In this document: positions 43,627 through 52,797 of the stretch, in pieces
How the letters are laid out: the number at the start of each line of letters is the position of its first letter
How positions within the stretch are numbered: the stretch's first letter is position 1
DNA from: Novispirillum itersonii subsp. itersonii ATCC 12639
GTDB taxonomy: Bacteria; Pseudomonadota; Alphaproteobacteria; Rhodospirillales; Rhodospirillaceae
Length of the DNA: 64,000 bases
Reading direction: 5' to 3'
Assembly: GCF_000381985.1 (NCBI RefSeq)
Contig: NZ_KB907342.1
Span: 62,001 to 126,000, forward strand
The notes under the pieces: model-generated
Seen by the model: only the letters and a program-made list of their open reading frames with translations
What the model was told of the DNA's origin: nothing
Databases searched by the model: none
Translations under genes and position numbers: made by a program

Positions 43627-45105
43627 ATGGCGGGACAGGAACAGCCGGGGGTGCGGTTCTGGCAAGGGCTGTCGTGGCGGCTGATGTTGCTGACCGTGCT
43701 GTTTGTGATGGTGGCGGAAGTGCTGATTTTCGCCCCCTCAATCGGCCGGTTCCGTCTGACCTATCTCCAGAACGTGCTGGCCGATGCTCATCTGGCACTG
43801 ATGGCGGTTGAAGCAACCCCTGACGGTATGGTGGACATGGATCTGCAGCGCCGCCTTCTGGCCAATGCCGGAACGCTGGGGATGATGGCATGGCGACCTG
43901 ATCATCCCCGGCTGGTGCTGGGGCCGGATATGCCGCCGGACAGTGATGCCCGGTATGACATCCGCGCTGTGATGTTCTTTCCTTTGATTGCCGATGCGAT
44001 GGAGGCCCTGACCCGACGGGAGGAGCGGATCATTGCGGTGATCGGCCCGTCCCCGAAAGATCCGGCGGTGATCGTCGAGGCCCTGCTGTACGAGCAGCCG
44101 ATGATCGTGGAAATGCGGGAATACGGCTGGCGTATTCTGGCGCTGTCAGCGTTTATTTCGACCGTGGCGGCGGTGCTGGTCTGCGTCAGTCTGCACTGGC
44201 TGTTGGTCCGTCCCCTGCGTCGCCTGAGTGCGGCGATGCTACGGTTTCAGGAAGATCCTGAGGATCCGTCCCGGATTCTGGCGGCGTCTCCCCGCCTGAA
44301 TGAGGTGGGGGAGGCTGAGCGTCGGCTGGCCGCGTTACAATCCAGTCTGGCGCAGGCCCTGCATCAGCAGAAACGGTTGGCGGCGGTCGGGACCGGGGTA
44401 TCAAAGATCGCCCACGATCTGAAAGGGGTGCTGACGACCGCCCTGCTGGAGTCGGACCGGCTGGAGCAGAACGCGGGGTCTTCCCGCGTGGTGGTGCGGC
44501 TGGTGTCGTCGGCGCCGCTGGCGGGGCGCCGTCTCCGCCGGTTCCGTCTGGAGGTGGAGACCGCCGCCGATGACCTGCGGGAAACCACGCAGGGTATCGC
44601 CCGGGCGTTGGAGCGGGCGATTGGTCTGGCGACCTCGACTCTGCGCTATGCGTCAGAAGGCCCGCCGGTGCCGGTGTTGATGCCGGTCGATGCGGTGGCG
44701 GTCTGTACAGGGGTGGTGCGGGCCAGTGGCCTTATGTTTTCTGGCCCCGAGGCGCAGGCATCGGAGGACCGTTCCGGCTGGGTGATGGCGGATTCGTCGA
44801 TGCTGCTGCGTGTGGTGGAAAATCTGGTGCGAAACGCGGCGGAAGCCGGGGCCACGGCACTGGCGGTCTCGGTTGAACCCGCCGGAGCGTTCCGGCGGAT
44901 CCTGCTGCGTGATAACGGCCCGGGCCTGCCTGCCAAGGCACAGGAAAATCTGTTCAGGCCGTTTTCAGGGTCGGCCCGACCCGGTGGGACCGGGCTGGGG
45001 TTGCCCATTGCCCGCGATCTTCTGCGGGCAATGGGCGGGGATCTTGAGGTCACGGAAACCGGAGCGCAGGGAACGGCCCTGACCCTGATCTTACCGGCCG
45101 GATAA
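43627..45105 (+). CDS. Orphan sensor histidine kinase
   Basis: A 492-residue membrane kinase. TM1 lies at about 15-37 and the periplasmic domain at about 38-172. TM2 is at about 173-198, then a HAMP-like linker (VRPLRRLSAAMLRFQ). The phospho-acceptor region is VSKIAHDLKGVLTTALLESD (His in AHDLK). The ATPase domain has N box ENLVRNAAEAGA, G1 DNGPGLP and G2 GGTGLGLPIARDLL. No response regulator is adjacent. One base separates it from the flavoprotein stop, so sensor and redox enzyme are probably cotranscribed. Confidence 0.93.
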   Translation: MAGQEQPGVRFWQGLSWRLMLLTVLFVMVAEVLIFAPSIGRFRLTYLQNVLADAHLALMAVEATPDGMVDMDLQRRLLANAGTLGMMAWRPDHPRLVLGPDMPPDSDARYDIRAVMFFPLIADAMEALTRREERIIAVIGPSPKDPAVIVEALLYEQPMIVEMREYGWRILALSAFISTVAAVLVCVSLHWLLVRPLRRLSAAMLRFQEDPEDPSRILAASPRLNEVGEAERRLAALQSSLAQALHQQKRLAAVGTGVSKIAHDLKGVLTTALLESDRLEQNAGSSRVVVRLVSSAPLAGRRLRRFRLEVETAADDLRETTQGIARALERAIGLATSTLRYASEGPPVPVLMPVDAVAVCTGVVRASGLMFSGPEAQASEDRSGWVMADSSMLLRVVENLVRNAAEAGATALAVSVEPAGAFRRILLRDNGPGLPAKAQENLFRPFSGSARPGGTGLGLPIARDLLRAMGGDLEVTETGAQGTALTLILPAG

Positions 45106-45121
45106 GATTGGCCGGAGAGGG

Positions 45122-45145
45122 CTGCGGGGGCCGGAGCCCCCGCAG
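45122..45145. terminator. Terminator between the histidine kinase and rlmI genes
   Basis: CTGCGGGGGC pairs perfectly with GCCCCCGCAG around CGGA, followed by TCTGTTTCT on the plus strand. It lies in the 54-bp convergent gap and probably serves the kinase operon. Confidence 0.8.
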
Positions 45146-45159
45146 TCTGTTTCTCCGGC

Positions 45160-46353
45160 TTAGTCCAGCTGGAAGGCCAGCGCCTTGAGATAGGCGCTTT
45201 CCGGCAGGTGCGGATGGACCGGATGATCCGGCCCCGCCCCGTGTGACCACAGCACACGGCCGCTGCGCCCGGCCTGCCCGATGCCCAGACTGACCTCTTC
45301 GAAGAACTGATCAGCAGGCATATGGTGAGAGCAGGACCCGCACAGCAGGAAGCCGCCGTTTTCCACCAGTGCGGCGGCAAGGCGGGCCATTTTCCGGTAT
45401 CCCTTGGATCCGCTGGCCAGATCCTTACGGGTTTTGACGAAAGCGGGCGGATCCGCGATAACGACGCCGAATCGACGGTTTTCGCCCTGCAGGGCTTCCA
45501 TCACCTTAAAGCCGTCACCGCAGCGGGTGTCCAGCCGCTCACCCATGCCGTTCAGGGCGGCAGCCTGCTTCGCCAGCGACAGGGCCTCTTCTGACCGGTC
45601 CACCAGCAGGGCGCTTTTTGCCCCCTGAGTCAGGGCGGTCAGGCCAAAGCCCCCGGCATAGCTGTAGACATCCAGCGCCGTCCGTCCCTTGGCGAGCGAG
45701 GCGATGAAGGCGCGGTTGGGCCGCTGGTCAAAGAACCAGCCAGTCTTCTGGCCGGTGGCGACATCGGCAAGGAAGCGGGTGCCGTTTTCAACAATCTCGA
45801 CCGGGCCGTCGATGCTGCCGAAAACGACTTCATGCCCGCTGTCCAGCCCTTCGAGGGCCCGCACCGGAGAATCATTGCGCAGCACGATGGCTGTCGGTTT
45901 CAGCACGGTGTGCAGGGCTTCCAGAACGCAGTCGCGCAGCTGATCCATCCCCGCCGAGTTGAACTGAACGGAGACCACATCGCCATAACGGTCAACGATC
46001 AGGCCGGGCAGACCATCCGCCTCGGAATGAATCAGTCGGTAATAGGGCTGCGGGAACAGGGTGTCGCGCAGGGACAGGGCCCGGCGCAGCCGGTTGGCAA
46101 TAAAACCGGCGTCAATGGTGGCGGCCGGATCGGCGGTCAGCAGGCGGGCGGCGATCAGGGAATGCGGATTAAAGGTGGCAATCCCAAGGGCTTCACCCCC
46201 GGCATCAATCACCGAGACCAACCCGCCGCGCGGCAGGGCTTTGGTCTGGGGCGTCATGTCCACTTCGTTGGAAAACAGCCACGGGTGCCCTTTGCGCAGG
46301 CGCGACGACCGCCCCTTCTGGATGGTGACACGGGGATGCTGCGGTGCGGTCAT
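45160..46353 (-). CDS. rlmI: RlmI-type 23S rRNA (cytosine-C5) methyltransferase
   Basis: A 397-residue SAM-dependent RNA methyltransferase. An N-terminal PUA-like domain (VTIQKGRSSRLRKGHPWLFSN) precedes the RlmI middle region (YYRLIHSEADGLPGLIVDRYG), TGQKTGWFFDQRPNR, SAM motif LDVYSYAGGFGLTAL, catalytic ADPPAFVK and CSCSHHM. E. coli RlmI methylates C1962 of 23S rRNA; the motif order is the same here. ATG 46353 is preferred to an adjacent upstream TTG. It is divergent from ccoN. Confidence 0.93.
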   Translation of the reverse strand: MTAPQHPRVTIQKGRSSRLRKGHPWLFSNEVDMTPQTKALPRGGLVSVIDAGGEALGIATFNPHSLIAARLLTADPAATIDAGFIANRLRRALSLRDTLFPQPYYRLIHSEADGLPGLIVDRYGDVVSVQFNSAGMDQLRDCVLEALHTVLKPTAIVLRNDSPVRALEGLDSGHEVVFGSIDGPVEIVENGTRFLADVATGQKTGWFFDQRPNRAFIASLAKGRTALDVYSYAGGFGLTALTQGAKSALLVDRSEEALSLAKQAAALNGMGERLDTRCGDGFKVMEALQGENRRFGVVIADPPAFVKTRKDLASGSKGYRKMARLAAALVENGGFLLCGSCSHHMPADQFFEEVSLGIGQAGRSGRVLWSHGAGPDHPVHPHLPESAYLKALAFQLD

Positions 46354-46725
46354 CAAGAGAAAACTCCACTGAAACAGTCAGAAATCAATGATTTGTTGTT
46401 GGGGACAGATCGGTCCGGAAGGCCGGATTTCACTTGGAACAGACCCGGGGTTTGATATAGATCAATGGTCTTTCGGGCCGTCAGGGGCATAGTGCGTCAG
46501 CGTGGTTCTGCCTGCAAGGGCTGCCACGCCTGTCGCCATTGTTCTTTGGTCTGCTTTTTGTCGTCCGGTACCCGGGCACCGCAGGGGCAGATCTGATGGC
46601 AGCAGAAACACCCGCCATGATCCACGGGGAAACCGCCCGCCTGACCACTCAGGCCGACGGGTTGGACCAAGGCGGTCGAGACTTTTCCTTCGGGAAGGAA
46701 TCCAGTGGTCGATACAGGAGGGGTC
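46354..46725. other. 372-bp divergent region and ccoN leader
   Basis: It holds the FNR box and a long leader of about 260 bp before ccoN. A 43-codon frame rich in cysteine starts at the edge of the FNR box (46465-46596), but it would begin upstream of the expected transcript start and is not accepted as a gene. Confidence 0.5.
46452..46465 (+). promoter_or_regulatory. Perfect FNR/FixK box upstream of ccoN
   Basis: TTGAT-ATAG-ATCAA matches the full FNR consensus TTGAT-N4-ATCAA. It lies 260 bp before the ccoN ATG. The FNR-type gene at 55.5-56.2 kb encodes the matching E..SR recognition helix. Confidence 0.9.
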
Positions 46726-48204
46726 ATGACCCAAGCGACCATGGCGCATGGCGCCCAGGCGGATGCAACCGCCTACAACACTGACGTTGTCCGGAACTTC
46801 GTCGTCGCGGCGATGTTCTGGGGGGTGGTCGGCTTCCTGGCGGGTGACTTTATCGCCTGGCAGCTTGCCTACCCGTTTTTGAACCTTGATCTGGAATGGA
46901 CGACCTTTGGCCGTCTGCGTCCGGTTCACACCTCTGCGGTGATTTTTGCCTTCGGCGGCAGCATCCTGATCGGATCGTCGCTGTACATCGTCCAGCGCAC
47001 CTGCCGCGCCGGGCTGTGGGGTGGCAAGGTTACCGGGAACCTGATTTTCTGGGGCTACCAGATTTTCATCGTGATGGCTGCGTCCTCCTACGTTCTGGGC
47101 TATTCCCAGGGTCAGGAATACGCTGAGCCGGAATGGTGGATTGATATCTGGCTGACCGTGGTGTGGGTGATTTACCTGACCGCGTTCATCGGCACCCTGA
47201 TGAAGCGTAAGGAACCCCACATTTATGTGGCCAACTGGTTCCTGCTGGCCTTCATCGTCACCGTTGCGATGCTGCATCTGGGCAACAACCTGTCCATTCC
47301 GGTGTCCTTCGTCGGCATGAAGTCCTATTCGCTGTATGCCGGCGTGCAGTCGGCGATGATCCAGTGGTGGTATGGCCACAACGCGGTGGGCTTCTTCCTG
47401 ACCGCCGGCTTCCTTGGGATGATGTACTACTTCATTCCGAAGCGCGCCGAGCGTCCGGTTTATTCTTACCGTCTGTCCATCGTGCACTTCTGGGCGCTGA
47501 TCTTCCTGTACATCTGGGCCGGTCCGCACCATCTGCACTACACTGCCCTGCCTGACTGGACCCAGACCCTTGGCATGACCTTCTCGGTGATGCTGTGGAT
47601 GCCGTCCTGGGGTGGCATGATCAACGGTCTGATGACCCTGTCCGGCGCCTGGGAAAAGCTGCGTACCGATCCGGTGATGCGTTTCCTGGTGTCGTCCGTG
47701 GCCTTCTACGGCATGTCGACCTTCGAAGGTCCGATGATGTCGATCAAGGCGGTGAACTCCCTGTCCCACTACACCGACTGGACCGTCGGTCACGTGCACT
47801 CCGGTGCTCTGGGCTGGGTGGCGTTCGTCTCCTTCGGGACCATGTACTACCTGATTCCGGTCCTGTGGGGCCGCAAGTCTCTCTACAGCATGCGTCTGGT
47901 GTCCTACCACTTCTGGGTCGCCACCATCGGTATCGTGCTGTACATCACTGCCATGTGGATTTCCGGCATCATGCAGGGTCTGATGTGGCGTGCGTATGAC
48001 GAGTTCGGCTTCCTGCAGTACTCGTTCATCGAATCGGTTGAGGCGATGCATCCCTACTACGTGATCCGTGCTTCCGGTGGCGTTCTGTTCGTCCTCGGCG
48101 GCCTGATCATGGCCTACAACATGTACCGTACAATCAAGGGTGATGTCCGTTCGGAACAGCCCTACGAGTCGCCGGAAGCCCTGGCGGCCGGTGTGCGGCG
48201 ATAA
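46726..48204 (+). CDS. ccoN: cbb3-type cytochrome c oxidase subunit I
   Basis: A 492-residue catalytic subunit with about 12 membrane helices, holding two b haems and CuB. Ligand regions are [46 protein letters not shown], and [15 protein letters not shown] near the C-terminal third. The Tyr of FLYIW before the His-His pair is the cross-linked tyrosine position of cbb3 enzymes. ATG 46726 follows GGAGGGG. It is the first gene of ccoNOQP, predicted to be induced by FNR at low oxygen. Confidence 0.98.
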   Translation: MTQATMAHGAQADATAYNTDVVRNFVVAAMFWGVVGFLAGDFIAWQLAYPFLNLDLEWTTFGRLRPVHTSAVIFAFGGSILIGSSLYIVQRTCRAGLWGGKVTGNLIFWGYQIFIVMAASSYVLGYSQGQEYAEPEWWIDIWLTVVWVIYLTAFIGTLMKRKEPHIYVANWFLLAFIVTVAMLHLGNNLSIPVSFVGMKSYSLYAGVQSAMIQWWYGHNAVGFFLTAGFLGMMYYFIPKRAERPVYSYRLSIVHFWALIFLYIWAGPHHLHYTALPDWTQTLGMTFSVMLWMPSWGGMINGLMTLSGAWEKLRTDPVMRFLVSSVAFYGMSTFEGPMMSIKAVNSLSHYTDWTVGHVHSGALGWVAFVSFGTMYYLIPVLWGRKSLYSMRLVSYHFWVATIGIVLYITAMWISGIMQGLMWRAYDEFGFLQYSFIESVEAMHPYYVIRASGGVLFVLGGLIMAYNMYRTIKGDVRSEQPYESPEALAAGVRR

Positions 48205-48222
48205 GGCGGGGGGACTGCGATT

Positions 48223-48969
48223 ATGAGTCTGGTCAAACACCACGAGAAGATGGAGACGAATGTTCTCTTTCTCGTTCTGGGTATTTTCGTGACCATCATT
48301 ATCGGTGGTATCGTCGAAGTCGTGCCGCTGTTCTCTGTTGAATCCACCATCGAAAAGGTGAAGGGCGTCCGTCCCTACTCCCCGCTCGAGCTGGCCGGGC
48401 GCAACATTTACCTCCGCGAAGGCTGCTACAACTGCCATTCGCAGATGATCCGTCCGTTCCGTGACGAAGTGGAACGGTATGGCCACTATTCGCTGGCTGC
48501 TGAATCCCAGTACGACCACCCGTTCCAGTGGGGCTCCAAGCGCACTGGTCCGGATCTGGCCCGTGTGGGTGGCAAGTATTCCAACGAATGGCACCTCCGC
48601 CACGTGGTCAATCCTCGTGATGTGGTTCCGGAATCCATCATGCCGGGTTACCCGCACCTTGCCCGCAACGAACTGAAGTTTGATGATGCGGCCGCCCACC
48701 TGAAGACCCTGCGTCTGGTTGGCGTTCCGTATACTGAAGACGACATCGCCAATGCGGTTGCGGACTTCAAGGCGCAGGCCACCCCGGATGCGGACACCGC
48801 CGCCCTGCTGCAGCGGTATCCGAAAGCCAAAATCGGTGACTTCGACGGTAACCCGGCGAAAGTGACCGAGGCTGATGCCCTGATTGCGTATCTGCAGGTT
48901 CTGGGCACCATGGTGGACTTCACCGACTTCGACCCGGCCAAGAAGGCCGACGCCAACATCTACCGCTGA
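48223..48969 (+). CDS. ccoO: cbb3-type cytochrome c oxidase subunit II
   Basis: A 248-residue membrane-anchored monohaem cytochrome c. One N-terminal membrane helix (about 15-38) precedes the haem site [13 protein letters not shown]; the distal methionine is likely in [11 protein letters not shown]. It passes electrons from CcoP to CcoN. It lies 18 bp after ccoN. Length and motifs are standard. Confidence 0.98.
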   Translation: MSLVKHHEKMETNVLFLVLGIFVTIIIGGIVEVVPLFSVESTIEKVKGVRPYSPLELAGRNIYLREGCYNCHSQMIRPFRDEVERYGHYSLAAESQYDHPFQWGSKRTGPDLARVGGKYSNEWHLRHVVNPRDVVPESIMPGYPHLARNELKFDDAAAHLKTLRLVGVPYTEDDIANAVADFKAQATPDADTAALLQRYPKAKIGDFDGNPAKVTEADALIAYLQVLGTMVDFTDFDPAKKADANIYR

Positions 48970-48979
48970 GGACATCATC

Positions 48980-49165
48980 ATGCAGGCACTTCAGGACCTT
49001 TCGGTGTTTCTCCGGCAGTTCTGGGGGCTATGGCTGATGCTCGTCTTTATCGGGATCATCGTGTGGGCTTACCGGCCCCGTAATAAGGGCCGGTTCCAGG
49101 ACGATGCGATGATCCCGCTGCGGGATGACGAATACGAGGAGAGAGCCAATGGCGAGAAATCCTGA
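48980..49165 (+). CDS. ccoQ: cbb3-type oxidase small subunit CcoQ
   Basis: A 61-residue protein with one membrane helix (about 14-33, FWGLWLMLVFIGIIVWAYRP) and a charged tail (DDAMIPLRDDEYEE). It stabilises the oxidase complex in other species. ATG 48980 lies 10 bp after the ccoO stop, and the 3' end overlaps ccoP by 17 bp, implying coupling. Confidence 0.94.
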   Translation: MQALQDLSVFLRQFWGLWLMLVFIGIIVWAYRPRNKGRFQDDAMIPLRDDEYEERANGEKS

Positions 49166-50036
49166 AAAGGACGCCATTTCCGGCCAGTCCACGACGGGCC
49201 ACGAATGGGACGGGATCAGTGAACTGAACACCCCCCTCCCGAAATGGTGGGTTTATGTTTTCTACATCTGCGTCCTGTGGGCCGTGGGGTACTGGGTTGT
49301 CTATCCGTCTTTCCCGGTGAAGGACGGCTTCATTAAGGGGACTTTCAACTACAGCTCCCGCGCGGAACTGGAGAAGGATGTCGCCAAGGCCCGTTCCGTT
49401 CACGAGACGGAACTGAAGGGTCTGAGCAGCAAGTCGGTGGATGAGATCTATACCGACTCTAACCTGCGTCAGTACGCCATGGCGGGCGGCGCGGTGCTGT
49501 TCAAGGAAAACTGCGCTCCCTGCCATCAGTCCAACGGTGCGGGGGCCAAGGGCTACCCGACTCTGGCGGACGACGAATGGATCTGGGGTGGCACCCTGAC
49601 CGACATTCAGACCACGCTGCTGCATGGCATCCGGTCTGATAAGTCTGCCGAAACCCGCGTTTCGGAAATGCCGGCCTTTGCCGGGACCCTGTCGGCGGAT
49701 GAAATCCGTCAGGTCGCCACCTATGTGAAGGCGATGTCGCAGGGCAAGGTGGAAGCCGGTCCGGGGCAGGACCTGTATGTCAACAACTGCGCAGCCTGCC
49801 ATTCTTCCGACGGGGCCAATCCGGTTTCCGACGGTGGTCAGGCGGTCGGGGCTCCGGCCCTTGGCAACGCGGTGTGGCTGTATGCCGGTCCGGGTAAGGA
49901 CATGACCGTTGACATGATTTCCGCCCAGATTGCGGCTCCGAAGCACGGCGTCATGCCGGCGTGGCAGGGCCGTCTGAAGGACGAGGAAATCAAGATGCTG
50001 GCCGTGTATGTCCACTCGCTGGGCGGCGGTAAGTAA
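49149..50036 (+). CDS. ccoP: cbb3-type cytochrome c oxidase subunit III
   Basis: A 295-residue dihaem cytochrome c. One membrane helix (about 32-53, WWVYVFYICVLWAVGYWVV) precedes two periplasmic c-haem domains with ENCAPCHQSNG and NNCAACHSSDG. Methionine ligands are likely in SEMPAFAG and HGVMPAWQG. It receives electrons from soluble cytochrome c or the bc1 complex. It ends the first cco operon, before a strong terminator. Confidence 0.97.
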   Translation: MARNPEKDAISGQSTTGHEWDGISELNTPLPKWWVYVFYICVLWAVGYWVVYPSFPVKDGFIKGTFNYSSRAELEKDVAKARSVHETELKGLSSKSVDEIYTDSNLRQYAMAGGAVLFKENCAPCHQSNGAGAKGYPTLADDEWIWGGTLTDIQTTLLHGIRSDKSAETRVSEMPAFAGTLSADEIRQVATYVKAMSQGKVEAGPGQDLYVNNCAACHSSDGANPVSDGGQAVGAPALGNAVWLYAGPGKDMTVDMISAQIAAPKHGVMPAWQGRLKDEEIKMLAVYVHSLGGGK

Positions 50037-50050
50037 TCGGTTACGCAAGG

Positions 50051-50079
50051 CCGGGATGGGGTGACCCATCCCGGTTTTT
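50051..50079 (+). terminator. Intrinsic terminator after ccoP
   Basis: CCGGGATGGG pairs perfectly with CCCATCCCGG around GTGA, followed by five T, 15 bp past the stop. Confidence 0.93.
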
Positions 50080-50328
50080 GTTTGTTCACCCGCTTGAGGT
50101 GAAAGTGCCGTCACCGTGCTTCCGGGGCGGCTTTTTTTATGGTTTCCGGCTTTTGCGTCGTTGGGGTGCGGTATATGCATGGCACCTATGCGCGCCGGAT
50201 CATGGTATTTAGGCACCATCGGACGCAGAGGGGGTGAACATGCTGGAAAGCCTCCAGTATACTCAAAGCGCGCCGGTGACGGTCCGGGGGCTGGGTGTTG
50301 CTCCGGGGGCGTTGAGCGGGAAGGCAGA

Positions 50329-50342
50329 TTGACAGTTATCAA
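50329..50342 (+). promoter_or_regulatory. FNR-like box upstream of ccoG
   Basis: TTGAC-AGTT-ATCAA differs from the FNR consensus at one base. It lies about 175-210 bp before the ccoG start candidates and is placed to drive the ccoGHIS-fnr operon. Confidence 0.8.
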
Positions 50343-50516
50343 TGCCTTCCTCCGGGGTCGGTATTACAACATGCGGAATGTGGGTATCCCTGTACACAGG
50401 TCCCGGCCCGGACCGTGCACAGGGCAGAAAATTAAGAAGGCTGCTGCGCCAAAAGCGGCGGTCCTGTCTGGAGAGAGCGTTCCACCCCGTCGGGGTCCGC
50501 TGTGGGATTGGCGGAG

Positions 50517-52058
50517 ATGGAACGGCAGAGGATGAAAGGTCGGTCGGAGATGGCGGTCGAGGATAAGGTCGCGCCGGAAGAGAAGGCCCAGGGGGCTGCT
50601 GCCGGTACTGCGCCCAAGAGCAAGGCGCATAAGGGTGAAGGCCCGGTGAAGGAGTCGCTGTACGCCGACTACCACAAAATTCATCCCCGCCACGTCACCG
50701 GCAAATTCCGGAATATCAAAAACTTCCTGAATATCTTTCTGCTGGCGATCTATTTCGCCGGGCCGTGGTTCCGTTGGGAACGCCCGGGGGCCGCACCGGA
50801 CCAGATGATCCTGATGGATCTGAGCGGTCAGCGCGGCTACTTCATGGGGATCGAGATCTGGCCGCAGGAAGTGTACTACCTGACCGGCCTGCTGATCCTC
50901 GGGGCTGTCGGTCTGTTCTTCTTCACCGCCCTTCTGGGGCGTGTGTGGTGCGGTTTCACCTGTATCCAGACCGTGTTCACTGATGTCTTTGTGACCGTTG
51001 AGCGTTGGCTGGAAGGGGACCGCAACGCCCGGATCAAAATGGACCGTGGCCCGTGGACGGTGAATAAGTTCGTCCGCAAGTCGATCAAGATCACCATCTG
51101 GCTGCTGATCTCTCTGGCAACCGGGTTTGGCTGGGCCGCCTACTTCAATGATGCGCCGCAGCTGGTGGTTGATCTGCTGCACCTGAATGCAGGCTGGGGG
51201 GTCTATACCACCATTCTGCTGGTCGGCGGGTTTACCTTTGTGCTGGCTGGCTGGGCCCGCGAACAGGTCTGCATCTATATGTGTCCGTGGCCGCGTTTTC
51301 AGGCTGCGATGTTTGATGAAGACAGCCTGATCGTCACTTACGAAAAGTGGCGTGGAGAGCCGCGCGGCTTTGCCAAAAAAGACACCTCCTTTGAAACCCG
51401 TGGCCACTGTGTGGACTGCACCCTGTGCGTTCAGGTCTGCCCGACCGGAACCGACATCCGTGATGGCAGCCAGCTGTCGTGCATCGGCTGCGGTCTGTGT
51501 ATCGATGCCTGCGACGCGGTGATGGACCGCTTCAATCTGCCGCGTGGCCTGATCACCTATGACAGCAATAACCGTCAGATCGCCCGGGCCAAGGGTGAGC
51601 CGATTCCGCATAACTTTGTGCGGTCCCGGACCGTCATCTATGCCGTTCTTCTGGTGGTGGTGACGGCGGTGATGGCGTGGAGCCTGTCCAGCCGTTCGCG
51701 TCTGGAGGTGAATGTCCTGCATGAGCGCAGCCCGCTGTTCGTTGCGCTGTCTGATGGTTCCCTGCGGAATGGCTATACCTTTAAGGTCCTGAACATGGGG
51801 TCTCTGCCGCAGACGTACCGCCTGAAGCTGTCAGGGGTTGAGGGAGCCAGCCTGCGTGTTGTCGGTCTGATGGAAGAAGACCGGACGGAGGTTGATCTGC
51901 CGGTGAAGGGCGACTCTGTCGGTACTTTCCGGGTTTATGTCACCGCCAAGCCGCAGGTCTTGAAGGGTAAAGCGACCGACCTCATCTTCGTGTTGACCAA
52001 TGCGGAGACGGGTGAGGTGAAAGAGCATAAGTCTCTGTTCGCTGGGCCGGAAAAGTAA
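50517..52058 (+). CDS. ccoG: cbb3 oxidase assembly ferredoxin-like protein CcoG (FixG/RdxA)
   Basis: A polytopic membrane protein of about 513 residues with two [4Fe-4S] sites, CVDCTLCVQVCPTGTDI and CIGCGLCIDACDAVMD, and a CGFTCIQTVF motif within the membrane part. A C-terminal periplasmic Ig-like domain follows (about 400-513). CcoG is a cupric reductase that supplies Cu(I) for oxidase assembly. Several in-frame starts exist (GTG 50502, ATG 50517, 50532, 50550), and none has a clear ribosome site at ideal spacing; the core begins near YADYHKIHPRHVTGKF. Confidence 0.95.
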   Translation: MERQRMKGRSEMAVEDKVAPEEKAQGAAAGTAPKSKAHKGEGPVKESLYADYHKIHPRHVTGKFRNIKNFLNIFLLAIYFAGPWFRWERPGAAPDQMILMDLSGQRGYFMGIEIWPQEVYYLTGLLILGAVGLFFFTALLGRVWCGFTCIQTVFTDVFVTVERWLEGDRNARIKMDRGPWTVNKFVRKSIKITIWLLISLATGFGWAAYFNDAPQLVVDLLHLNAGWGVYTTILLVGGFTFVLAGWAREQVCIYMCPWPRFQAAMFDEDSLIVTYEKWRGEPRGFAKKDTSFETRGHCVDCTLCVQVCPTGTDIRDGSQLSCIGCGLCIDACDAVMDRFNLPRGLITYDSNNRQIARAKGEPIPHNFVRSRTVIYAVLLVVVTAVMAWSLSSRSRLEVNVLHERSPLFVALSDGSLRNGYTFKVLNMGSLPQTYRLKLSGVEGASLRVVGLMEEDRTEVDLPVKGDSVGTFRVYVTAKPQVLKGKATDLIFVLTNAETGEVKEHKSLFAGPEK

Positions 52059-52096
52059 GCGGCCGATTAACCCCCAAAGACACTTGGTTGAAACAC

Positions 52097-52130
52097 AGGC
52101 AGGGGCACCGCTATGGTGCCCCTGTTGCCT
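52097..52130 (+). other. Hairpin in the ccoG-ccoH gap
   Basis: AGGGGCACC pairs with GGTGCCCCT around GCTAT, extended by AGGC/GCCT across a three-base bulge. It has no T-run and lies inside an operon, so it may be an mRNA-stability or attenuation element. Confidence 0.5.
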
Positions 52131-52182
52131 ATGCAGGATCTGCACTGCAGACAGTTGGCAGTCATATATAAGGGGCCGGAAA

Positions 52183-52713
52183 ATGGCTGAAGCACAGGTT
52201 GCACAGAAGCGCCGGGATGGATGGTGGTACCCGTGGATCTTCGTCGCTGGGTTCGCCATTGTGCTGTGTGTTAATGCAACAATGATTTATTTCGCCACCT
52301 CTACCTTCAACGGGCTGGAGACGGCGGACCCCTATGAGAAGGGCGTTGCCTATAACAAGGAAATTGCCGCCGCTGATGCGCAGGCCTCGCTGGGCTGGAG
52401 CGGTGACTTCGCGGTCACCGGCGTGCGCCCGGCGGCTGCGGGGGAAGGCCGTCAGGCCGCCGTCCGTTTCAAGATACAGGATAAAGACGCGGCCCCGGTT
52501 GATGGCCTGACGGTGATCGCTGAACTGCGGCGCCCGACGCAGGCGGGGATGGATCAGAAGGTTGAGCTTCTGGCATCGGCGCCCGGTGAGTATGCTGCGG
52601 TGGCGGCTGTGCCGCTGCCGGGGCTCTGGGATGTGCGGGTGGTTGCCCGCCGGAATGTCGGCAGCCCGAACGAACAGGTGTTCCGTCTCAATTCCCGTCT
52701 GGAATTGCGCTGA
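52183..52713 (+). CDS. ccoH: cbb3 oxidase assembly protein CcoH (FixH)
   Basis: A 176-residue FixH-family protein. One N-terminal membrane helix (about 13-36, PWIFVAGFAIVLCVNATMIYF) precedes the conserved YEKGVAYN, and a periplasmic beta-rich domain follows. It associates with the oxidase late in assembly. ATG 52183 is chosen since the frame upstream encodes no membrane-protein pattern; the gap to ccoG is 124 bp. Confidence 0.95.
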   Translation: MAEAQVAQKRRDGWWYPWIFVAGFAIVLCVNATMIYFATSTFNGLETADPYEKGVAYNKEIAAADAQASLGWSGDFAVTGVRPAAAGEGRQAAVRFKIQDKDAAPVDGLTVIAELRRPTQAGMDQKVELLASAPGEYAAVAAVPLPGLWDVRVVARRNVGSPNEQVFRLNSRLELR

Positions 52714-52797
52714 TATTCTCTCAATCCGGTCTGGCCCGACCTGGGCCGGGCCGTTTGTTTTTCTGCTCCGCCGCATTTTGTGTAAGGGAGACATCCC

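Larger units (their letters stand above)
50037..50516. other. 480-bp gap between ccoP and ccoG
   Basis: It contains the ccoP terminator and an FNR-like box. Longer open frames here (for example 50116-50535) have poor protein character. It separates the structural and assembly operons. Confidence 0.5.

Noticed and set aside
46462-48981. An 839-codon open frame antisense to ccoN and ccoO
   Set aside because: It mirrors the third-codon-position bias of GC-rich genes on the other strand, has no recognisable domain, and lies opposite two certain genes.
50116-50535. A 139-codon frame between ccoP and ccoG
   Set aside because: Low-complexity Gly/Arg/Pro composition, no ribosome site, and it spans the FNR-like box and operon leader.
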